Both the position numbers and the translations under genes were made by a program. The notes beneath the pieces were generated by a model. The model saw only the letters and a program-made list of their open reading frames with translations. It ran no database searches and was not told the origin of the DNA. Source: Rufibacter psychrotolerans (GTDB taxonomy: Bacteria > Bacteroidota > Bacteroidia > Cytophagales > Hymenobacteraceae). Taken from it: DNA of 64,000 nucleotides. Positions 18,099 to 25,069 of the stretch are shown piece by piece. The stretch is taken from NCBI RefSeq assembly GCF_016924645.1, contig NZ_JAFFJV010000003.1:1-64000 (forward strand). The letters run 5' to 3'. How positions within the stretch are numbered: the first letter of the stretch is position 1; each line of letters starts with the position of its first letter.

Positions 18099-19640
18099 TT
18101 AGGCCAGCTTATCAGTGACGATGGCGTAGTGGGGGTCTTCCAGGATGTTGACGTCAATGACGGCATCGGCGTTTTTGAGCAGCAGCAGGCAGTCGGGGCT
18201 CAGGTGCCGCAGGTGCAGTTTCTTGCCGGCTTTCTGGTAACGGTCGGTTAATTTGTTCAGGGCCTCAATGCCCGACATATCGGCCACGCGGCTGTCCTTG
18301 AAATCAATGACCACTTCCTGCGGATCGCCGGCGACGTCAAACTTCTCGGTAAAAGCCGCCACTGACCCGAAGAACAGCGGGCCGTACAGTTCATAGTGCT
18401 TCACCCCATTCTCATCCACGTATTTCCGGGCTCTGATGCGCTTGGCGCTCTCCCAGGCAAACACCAGGGCCGAGATGATCACGCCAATGAGCACCGCCAG
18501 GGCCAGGTTGTGCAGCCAGATGGTAACGGTGGCCACCAGGATGCCCACAAACACGTCGTGACGCGGCATTTTGTTGATGATCCGGAAACTGATCCACTCA
18601 AAGGTGCCAATAGACACCATCACCATCACTCCCACCAAGGCGGCCATGGGCACTCTTTCTATAAAGGGAGCGCCCACCAGGATAATGACCAGAATGGTAA
18701 GCGCCGCAATGATCCCCGCCAACCGAGCTCTTGCCCCTGCCGAAAGGTTCACCAGGGTCTGCGCGATCATGGCGCACCCGCCCATCCCGAAGAAAAAGCC
18801 GTTCAGGAGGTTGGCCGTGCCCTGGGCCACGCTTTCGCGGTTGCCGTTGCCGCGCGTACCGGTAATTTCATCTACCAGGTTGAGGGTCAGGAGGCTTTCG
18901 GTGAGCCCCACGCCCGCCATGATGAGGGCGTAGGGGAAGATGATCTGCAGCGTTTCCAGGCTAAGCGGCACCTGGGGAAAGTGGAAAGGAGGCAGACTGC
19001 CGCTCACCGAGGCAATGTCTTTCACCACTTTGGTGTCAATCCCAAAACCTGCCACCACCCCAAACACCACCAAAATGGCCACCAGGGAAGGCGGCACGGC
19101 CTTGGTGATGCGGGGCAACAGCACAATAATGGCAATGGTGAGCGCCACCAGCCCGGCCATGATGTACAGGGGCGTGCCCGATAGCCAGGTGGTCTCGCCA
19201 TTCACCACGGTCTTAAACTGCTCTACCTGCGACATAAAGATGATGACGGCCAGGCCGTTTACAAATCCGTACATGACCGGCTGCGGCACCAACCGGATAA
19301 ACTTCCCCAGCTTGAACACTCCCACCAGGATCTGCAGGATGCCGGCCAGGGCCACCGCCGCAAACACGTACTCCAAACCATGGGACTGCATGAGCGCGAT
19401 CAGCACCACGGCCGTGGCCCCCGCCCCGCCCGAAACCATGCCGGGCCGGCCTCCCAGTACAGCCGTCACCAGGCCCATGAGAAAGGCAGCGTACAGTCCC
19501 ACTAAGGGCGGAAAACCCGCCAAAATAGCGAAGGACAAGGACTCTGGCACCATGGTCATGGCTACCGTGAGCCCCGCAAGAATTTCTTTTTTGTAATCTA
19601 TTTTCTGGCTAAAATCAAATAAGCGAAGAAAAGGCTTCAT
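18099..19640 (-). CDS. SulP family inorganic anion transporter with STAS domain
   Basis: 513 residues from the ATG at 19640 (MKPFLRLFDFSQKIDYKKEILAGLTVAM); a 13-residue upstream extension to 19679 looks spurious. There are about 10-12 membrane segments with the SulP signature MVPESLSFAILAGFPPLVGLYAAF near residue 28. A cytoplasmic STAS domain follows (VVIDFKDSRVADMSGIEALNKL). It probably moves sulfate, bicarbonate or another oxyanion across the inner membrane, coupled to Na+ or H+. No carbonic anhydrase or sulfur gene lies beside it, so substrate is open. Confidence 0.92.
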   Translation of the reverse strand: MKPFLRLFDFSQKIDYKKEILAGLTVAMTMVPESLSFAILAGFPPLVGLYAAFLMGLVTAVLGGRPGMVSGGAGATAVVLIALMQSHGLEYVFAAVALAGILQILVGVFKLGKFIRLVPQPVMYGFVNGLAVIIFMSQVEQFKTVVNGETTWLSGTPLYIMAGLVALTIAIIVLLPRITKAVPPSLVAILVVFGVVAGFGIDTKVVKDIASVSGSLPPFHFPQVPLSLETLQIIFPYALIMAGVGLTESLLTLNLVDEITGTRGNGNRESVAQGTANLLNGFFFGMGGCAMIAQTLVNLSAGARARLAGIIAALTILVIILVGAPFIERVPMAALVGVMVMVSIGTFEWISFRIINKMPRHDVFVGILVATVTIWLHNLALAVLIGVIISALVFAWESAKRIRARKYVDENGVKHYELYGPLFFGSVAAFTEKFDVAGDPQEVVIDFKDSRVADMSGIEALNKLTDRYQKAGKKLHLRHLSPDCLLLLKNADAVIDVNILEDPHYAIVTDKLA

Positions 19641-19883
19641 GCTGTAGTAATCTTTTGGGGAAAATAACAGCAGGACCACGCCCCCGGGTCAATCGCCCAA
19701 GCGCATGCCTGCATTACTAAAATCAGAGAAAGGCAGTATGAGGCTGGAACACCTCAGGAAGGGAAGATCACGGCGGAGTAAGCACTATCCTGAACAGGGG
19801 TTGGGTCATAGCGGGTACAAAATTACTACTTTTCCCTGAAAGGCTCTACCCAATTGCTCCATGGCAGCGTTCTGGCTTGCATG

Positions 19884-19918
19884 ATTTAGGGCTTTTTTGG
19901 GAAAACAGGCCTAAAAAG
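19884..19918. repeat. Dispersed intergenic palindrome, copy 10
   Basis: ATTTAGGGC arm, TTTTTTGGGAAAAC centre, AGGCCTAAAAAG right arm. Confidence 0.65.
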
Positions 19919-20000
19919 AATGGTGGGCTTCTGTTATGCTTCCTTTTTCTGGTTGCCTTGTTTATGAGTGTAGTCTGGTTTGAGGAAAGCATCTACAAAA

Positions 20001-20032
20001 GCAAAGGCCACCCTGGTAGAGGCGGCCTTTGC
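20001..20032 (-). terminator. Rho-independent terminator of the YDG protein gene
   Basis: GCAAAGGCC pairs with GGCCTTTGC; on the minus strand the stem is followed by TTTTG. It lies 24 bp past the stop codon at 20056. Confidence 0.7.
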
Positions 20033-20055
20033 TGGTTAGAAAAACGACTAAGATA

Positions 20056-22053
20056 TTACTGCTTCACCACCCGGGTAGTTGACTTGCCGGTGGCCGTTTG
20101 CGCCTGCACATAGTAGATGCCGGGCACCTGGCCTGCCAGATCTAGCGACAGTTCCTGGCCTTGTTCTACCAGTTTCTGCGCTACCACCCGGCCGCTGCTG
20201 TGGTACAGGGTAAGCGTCACCGGTCCAGTTGCTGTCTCTGTGGAGGTAAGCACCACTTTGCCCGGGGTAGGGTTGGGCTTGGCCACCAGGGTAGCTTCTG
20301 CGCCATTCCGCCCGCTTGCCTTCACGGCGATCACCTTGGAGTACTCAAACTTGCCGTCATAGTCCACCTGCTTGAGGCGGTAGTACACGGTGCCGGCCGG
20401 GGCGGTGCCGTCTGTGTAGCTGTAGGCCTGCACCACGTTGGTGGTACCGTTCCCCTTCACCTGCCCGATGGCGGCGAAGGCCCTGCCGTCCTGGCTGCGC
20501 TCCACCTGGAAGTAGTCGTTGTCTTTCTCCGTGGCCGTTCTCCAAGACAGGTTAACGGATGCGTTGCTGCCTTGCTTTCCTTCAAATGAGAGTAGTGTGA
20601 CGGGCAGGGGCTTCTCGATCACGCCCAATGGATAGGCGTCTATGCCCAATAGTTCATAATTTAAATGATCTTCTCCTGTATCCTTGTCTATTATGGAGGC
20701 CCCCGTCAGGGTCACCTCTTTCTCGGTGCCAATGAACTCGGTATCGAACAGGGCCGTGCCCCCGCTGTGGCTCACGCTGTCGCTTGCCATCAGGGCTTTG
20801 ACCACGGGGTCCCCCACCACGGCTGGCCTCAGCCACCTGTGCACCACCTCCGCAGTCCTGTCACCCTCGATGTACTCCCTCGGCGCCGTCGTGAACATCC
20901 CGTAGACGCCAAGCCGGCTGATGGTCACCCCGCCGACGGTGAAAGAGGTCGGGATGGAGTAGTTGCCCGCAGCGGTCCCGGCGAGGGAGTACCCCGTCAC
21001 CGTAACCACCTTGTTTTCGCCGGCCCTCTTGTCCGCGAAGGTCGCGGTTGGCGCGGCGCTCGGGTTCAGAAACACAGCCCCGCCGTCACCGGAAACGATA
21101 TCCGCCAGCACCATGTTGTCGACCGATATCGAGGCGGAGGCAGTACCGTCGTACACCTTGTTCAGCAGGGATGCGTCGAAAGCAGAGAGAGCAAGGGGCT
21201 TTTTGTTAATCGTAAGGGTAACCGGCGTTCTGGCGGTAGAAGCAGGGCAAGTGATTGTTGAGCTATTGGAGGCTTGAGCGTAGTAGGTATAGGTGTTAGC
21301 TGATGTAACAGATGGGGTAAATGTAGATGTAACAACTTTGGTGGTTCCATCATAACTCGAAGTAGTATTCAACTCCGTCGATACTACATTGCCGCCTGTT
21401 GCGGCATCATACCAAACTATTGTCTGCCCCTCATACGCGGTAGCAGTTAAGCCGGGAGTTGTTGCTCCGTACGTAATAACTTGGCTTCCTTGATTAACCG
21501 GTGTTCCTATAACAGAAAATGACGAAGCAGAATAAAAGTACTGCCCTGACTCGGTACCTTGTTGCGGCATAACACGTAGGTACCTTTCAACCCCTGAGGA
21601 GGCATTTGTAATTCTAACTCGATACTTCAGCTCGTTACCAGCTCTATTATGAGAAATAATAACTTTACCATCTATATCAAATAACTGCTCTAGTTCCACG
21701 AAACTGTTACCGCTTTTCCTTACCACATGCACTGAGAAAGTTGTATTCCCATTTTTGCTGCTTGTTACTCCAATTTCAATTATTGAATTAGCGCAATATG
21801 GAGAGCTTGCAGGCGAGACAATCCTAACACTGGTCATTGGCGGCGGCACTTGCGCCTGTGCACTTGCACCTAAAACCAACATTGATACTACTAGGATTAG
21901 AAGTCCTTTCTTTCTTGCAAGAAAGGGCAGAATTAAAAACGCCTGTTCAGTATAAGCTATATTTAAGTTTAAACTAAACGATTGGATGTATTGCTTAAAA
22001 CGCACTTTGTACACATCCGGCCATTTCCCAATAATTGAGTACAATGCTTCCAT
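20056..22053 (-). CDS. YDG-domain secreted protein with T9SS type A sorting tail
   Basis: 665 residues. The ATG at 22053 has a strong Shine-Dalgarno-like GAGGAGGG upstream, yet the hydrophobic signal (KKGLLILVVSMLVLGASAQAQ) begins only near residue 48, leaving an odd basic extension. A YDG unit (KVYDGTASASISV) lies near residues 300-385. A fibronectin-like module follows (WRTATEKDNDYFQVERSQDG) and then the Por_Secre_tail, residues ~590-665 (KPNPTPGKVVL ... ITRVVKQ-like end). It is probably exported through T9SS and anchored or released as an adhesin-like surface protein. The sequence from 20343 to 20543 is nearly identical to part of the paralogue at 25070-27499. Confidence 0.88.
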   Translation of the reverse strand: MEALYSIIGKWPDVYKVRFKQYIQSFSLNLNIAYTEQAFLILPFLARKKGLLILVVSMLVLGASAQAQVPPPMTSVRIVSPASSPYCANSIIEIGVTSSKNGNTTFSVHVVRKSGNSFVELEQLFDIDGKVIISHNRAGNELKYRVRITNASSGVERYLRVMPQQGTESGQYFYSASSFSVIGTPVNQGSQVITYGATTPGLTATAYEGQTIVWYDAATGGNVVSTELNTTSSYDGTTKVVTSTFTPSVTSANTYTYYAQASNSSTITCPASTARTPVTLTINKKPLALSAFDASLLNKVYDGTASASISVDNMVLADIVSGDGGAVFLNPSAAPTATFADKRAGENKVVTVTGYSLAGTAAGNYSIPTSFTVGGVTISRLGVYGMFTTAPREYIEGDRTAEVVHRWLRPAVVGDPVVKALMASDSVSHSGGTALFDTEFIGTEKEVTLTGASIIDKDTGEDHLNYELLGIDAYPLGVIEKPLPVTLLSFEGKQGSNASVNLSWRTATEKDNDYFQVERSQDGRAFAAIGQVKGNGTTNVVQAYSYTDGTAPAGTVYYRLKQVDYDGKFEYSKVIAVKASGRNGAEATLVAKPNPTPGKVVLTSTETATGPVTLTLYHSSGRVVAQKLVEQGQELSLDLAGQVPGIYYVQAQTATGKSTTRVVKQ
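20343..20543. repeat. 201-bp near-identical cassette, copy 1
   Basis: It matches 25360-25560 at all but four positions by direct reading. It encodes the module before the T9SS tail, while flanking coding sequence diverges. Confidence 0.9.
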
Positions 22054-22905
22054 TTTCTATCCCTCCTCTATTTGTGTTTATAAAACTTTATAAAGATTTA
22101 TTTTGATTACACAAATAATAGAAGAATAATTCAATATAAAAATGACACGAAAAAGCATGAATTGCAATTATAACTTTACCTACTATATATATAACTATTT
22201 AAGTTATAAACAATTTTATATCTATATTTTACAAAAACATAGATTTTGGTACAGCAGAAAGGAACGCTAAAAAAAGTTTACAACATGAAAAGCAATAGGT
22301 GGCTCTTCTACCATAGATATCAATAATCAACATTAATATGATTAAATGAATTAATTATAATTATTATTTATTTATTTATATAAATAATTGCCATTCATAA
22401 TTTTATTTATAGCAATACAAGCGGTTGAAAATAAATTTGTGTCATACAACCATACATACTAGACAGATAAAAAAAATATGCACCACACTAGCAGGCTCCT
22501 TTGAGTAGCGTTAGAAACACATGATGCAACAAGTTCATCGAAGGACGTATGGGATCTTAGCATTACTCTTCTTGTAGTCACCTGAAGACAACACCTAAGT
22601 ACAACTACCAACCCCTAGTACACCCTTCTTCACATTAAGGTCATACTATTGCCTAGTAGTCTTAAGGTGTATTTCTAACTACAATTGCTACTTGAGCCAT
22701 GTAGCTTGCACTTGTCAACTCATAGAAGTCAATGAAGCATGCTCGACCTATCTTAATTTGCGCCTTCTGCTTGAGGACTACTCCTATCCAACGCTATTAG
22801 CGCGCCTCAATCCTTGTCGTACCTGAAAACCCTACTCAACCAATAAAAATTGCCTCAGTTAAATTAAGATTTGATAAGTAGTGGAAGGTGTTGCTTCAAC
22901 CTTAT
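22054..22905. other. AT-rich non-coding region left of the IS110 element
   Basis: 852 bp without a gene. The first ~430 bp are extremely AT-rich and should hold the promoter of the YDG gene. From about 22480 the composition is more mixed, with an imperfect inverted repeat (ACACCTAAG near 22590 and CTTAAGGTGT near 22670). No RNA gene was recognised. Confidence 0.45.
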
Positions 22906-22928
22906 TTATCCTGACTAACGTCACTTTT

Positions 22929-24284
22929 TCAGGTCGTAGCAAAGCCCAGATCCTGAGGCTGCAGGTCTAACTTAGCGATGTTTTTCTTTATTCTCTGCAC
23001 CAGCTTCAGCTTTCTTTTCTCGTCGAGGAACAGGTACTGCGTTGGCGGCATGTACTGCAGTCCCTTGCTGAGCATGTTCCAGATGATGACGGCCAGCTTT
23101 CGGGCTGTGGCACTCACCGCCGCCTGTCTGCCTTTGCGGAAGGCTATGCGCCTAAAGAAGTTCGAAAGGTGCGTGTCCTTCAGGTTACCGATGGCATTGG
23201 CCGCGTTCCTGAGGGTTGTTTTAAGGCGGTTGCTGCCTTTAGGGATATGGCTGCTCAGGATCCTTCCCCCACTTACCTTCGTATTGGGACAGAGCTTGAG
23301 CCAGTTGCAGAACTGCTTGGCCGTGGCGAACTTGCTGATGCCCTCTGCACCGATTTCACTCATCAGGGTCAACACCGTGGAGTGACTCACTCCCTCGATC
23401 TTTAACAAGTCCACGCCGCCGAAGTACTGGAAGGCCAGTTGGTTCAGATCCATTTGCCGCGGGGCGTTCTTGTTGACCCGCTTGTAAGGCTTAGGGTCGG
23501 CTTTCAACTCCCGCTTTCTTCCGTCAGCCTCCACCTGCTCTTTCAGCAGCTTCTCAATAGCGAGGTCGCAGGCAGCGATCTTTTCCTGCAGCACCTTGTA
23601 GAGGCCAAGCTCCTGGCGAAGGGCAAAAAGCAGGTCCCGACGGCCGTTGCCGTGCAATGCCTGTGCGATCTCCTGGGCGGACCTGCGGCAGTTGCCATGG
23701 CGGAGACAGGACAGCTTCTCTGGATCGCTCTCTCCCTGGCAGACAGCCTCAATGATGGCCATGCCTGTCTGTCCCGTCACATCCCGCACTACCACGTCCA
23801 GGCGCAGGTTCAGCAAACGCAGGTATTTCTGCATCTTCTGGGTAGTCACTGTAACCGTCTCCAGCAGTGAGGCTCGGTGGCGGCAATAGGTGCGCAGTTC
23901 CTCGGTGGCCTGGTCAGGCAGAAAGCTGCCCGTGAGCAGTCCCAGCGAGTGCAGCCGCTGGATCCACTGGCAGTCCTGCACGTCCGTTTTGCGGCCCCTG
24001 ATGTTCTTGGTGAACTTCCCGTTGCAGAGCAGCACCTGAAAACCTGCTTGCTGAAGGGCGGCAAACAAGTTCTGCCAGTAGGTGCCCGTGCTTTCCATGG
24101 CCACTGTGGTGATCTGGTGTTCCTGCAGCCAGGCAACCATCTGTTGGAGGTCAGACTCATAGACCCCGAACTCCCGCACCTGGCCTTCCTGCTGACCCAC
24201 AGCTACGTAATGGGAGCGGCTCCCCACATCAATGCCAGCAGCGTGGGGATTGACAAGCTCCATGGGCATGCTTCTCTTTTTCAT
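22929..24284 (-). CDS. IS110-family DEDD transposase/recombinase
   Basis: 451 residues, apparently intact. The N-terminal RuvC-like DEDD domain shows GIDVGSRSHYVAV (first Asp near residue 19), VAMESTGTYW (Glu near 63) and RKTDVQDCQW (Asp pair near 100). The C-terminal Transposase_20 domain has the IEGVSHSTVLTLMSEIG helix-hairpin-helix-like stretch and the PNTKVSGGRIL segment that contains the proposed catalytic Ser. IS110 enzymes recombine donor and target DNA guided by an element-encoded bridge RNA. The coding strand matches the candidate RNA region upstream. Confidence 0.95.
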   Translation of the reverse strand: MKKRSMPMELVNPHAAGIDVGSRSHYVAVGQQEGQVREFGVYESDLQQMVAWLQEHQITTVAMESTGTYWQNLFAALQQAGFQVLLCNGKFTKNIRGRKTDVQDCQWIQRLHSLGLLTGSFLPDQATEELRTYCRHRASLLETVTVTTQKMQKYLRLLNLRLDVVVRDVTGQTGMAIIEAVCQGESDPEKLSCLRHGNCRRSAQEIAQALHGNGRRDLLFALRQELGLYKVLQEKIAACDLAIEKLLKEQVEADGRKRELKADPKPYKRVNKNAPRQMDLNQLAFQYFGGVDLLKIEGVSHSTVLTLMSEIGAEGISKFATAKQFCNWLKLCPNTKVSGGRILSSHIPKGSNRLKTTLRNAANAIGNLKDTHLSNFFRRIAFRKGRQAAVSATARKLAVIIWNMLSKGLQYMPPTQYLFLDEKRKLKLVQRIKKNIAKLDLQPQDLGFATT

Positions 24285-24300
24285 AACTCTAAATTAAAGA

Positions 24301-24530
24301 TGATGTGAAAGAAAGATATCCCAGGGGAATGTACTCTTGGTCTTGAAAGTATCCTGATCGGGGTCTCCGCGGGGAGCCACCACTGAAATCACCTCAAAGC
24401 CCTCCCGTTGTGGTAGAAGGGCTTCTACATTCCAACCAGAATTACGCGCGAGCTTGGAAGCATCACTTAAAAAATCGGCCTTGCAAGGGATACAACACAA
24501 ATACGCAAAACCGTTAGCGAGAGAAATCAA
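24301..24530 (-). ncRNA. Candidate bridge RNA region of the IS110 element
   Basis: This is the non-coding 5' end of the element, same strand as tnp. It contains a perfect GTAGAAG/CTTCTAC hairpin (24413-24428) that competes with an AAGCCCT/AGGGCTT pairing (24397-24424), and a GGTCTCC/GGAGCC-type hairpin (24361-24380). Two short tracts match the element ends: TCAGGATA (also at the 3' end) and CATTCCCCTGG (24321-24331, also at 24614-24624 in the 5' end). A 78-codon frame overlaps but has no recognisable domain. RNA boundaries are not determinable by eye. Confidence 0.5.
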
Positions 24531-24641
24531 TAGTTAATATAGGGGGAATTACTTCCACATCTGCTTCCAAAGCCATCATAGCACTTGTTGATGTCGTATT
24601 TAAGATACATGCTCCAGGGGAATGCATTATCCTTCTATCTA

Positions 24642-24793
24642 GGCTGTGTCTGAAAAATGACGGGGCAGTACAGTTTTGGGGCTGCTTTTGGGAAAGTAGC
24701 CCCAAAACGCCGGCCTACAATAGGCAATGGCGGCAGAGATCAGCCGAGGGAAACCGGATGAAAAAGCTCCGGGAGCATTTTTCAGACACAGCC
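24642..24793. mobile_element. MITE-like element with 18-bp perfect terminal inverted repeats
   Basis: GGCTGTGTCTGAAAAATG at the left end and its exact complement at the right end, flanked by TA on both sides (a TA target duplication). The 152-bp interior has no ORF of note but contains a copy of the dispersed palindrome (24673-24708). End sequence and TA duplication suggest mobilisation by an IS5- or IS630-type transposase encoded elsewhere; none is in the window. Confidence 0.8.
24673..24708. repeat. Dispersed palindrome, copy 11, inside the MITE
   Basis: GTTTTGGGGCTG arm, CTTTTGGGAAAG centre, TAGCCCCAAAAC right arm: a near-perfect copy and the only one within 19.9-32.7 kb. Confidence 0.8.
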
Positions 24794-25011
24794 TAGTAGC
24801 TTCTCAGCTTTCTGGATAGCCGAATTGCTACAAACTGCTTCTTAATACAGAATAGACTTTCCAATTGTCTGTATAAAGACTATCACTTTATACTTGAACA
24901 AGGCAAGTAGCAACAAGAGCGGGCCCCTGTTTAAGCGCCCTATAACTTAGATCTTACTTTCTATTTGAAGAGTTAAGTAAAGCAAAGGCTTACACCAAGC
25001 CCAGGCGGGCC

Positions 25012-25058
25012 AACAAAAAAGGAGGGCGGCCTTTGCAGGTCCGCCCTCCTTTTTTGTT
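25012..25058. terminator. Strong bidirectional terminator
   Basis: An 18-bp perfect stem (AACAAAAAAGGAGGGCGG and its complement) with an 11-nt loop, giving U-runs in both directions. It ends 11 bp before the stop of the second YDG protein. Confidence 0.9.
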
Positions 25059-25069
25059 GCATAACGTGA

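Larger units (their letters stand above)
19641..20055. other. Spacer between SulP and surface-protein island
   Basis: 415 bp without a gene. It includes one palindrome (19884-19918) and the terminator of the next minus-strand gene (20001-20032). Confidence 0.5.
22906..24633 (-). mobile_element. IS110-family insertion sequence
   Basis: The transposase gene is flanked by AGGATAA direct repeats (minus-strand reading; TTATCCT at 22906-22912 and 24627-24633 on the plus strand). These are the best candidates for the shared core. That gives an element of about 1.7 kb with a long 5' non-coding end (about 340 bp upstream of tnp) and a short 3' end (about 20 bp), the architecture of the IS110 subgroup rather than IS1111. 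There are no terminal inverted repeats, as expected. The element lies between two paralogous YDG surface protein genes and 8 bp from a MITE. The boundaries are inferred. Confidence 0.7.
24634..25069. other. Spacer with MITE and terminator
   Basis: No gene. It holds the 152-bp MITE-like element, about 220 bp of AT-rich DNA and the strong terminator at 25012-25058. Confidence 0.5.

Noticed and set aside
24294..24530. 78-codon frame upstream of the IS110 transposase
   Set aside because: It coincides with the structured candidate bridge-RNA region and shows no known domain; a remnant of an interrupted gene is possible but unsupported.
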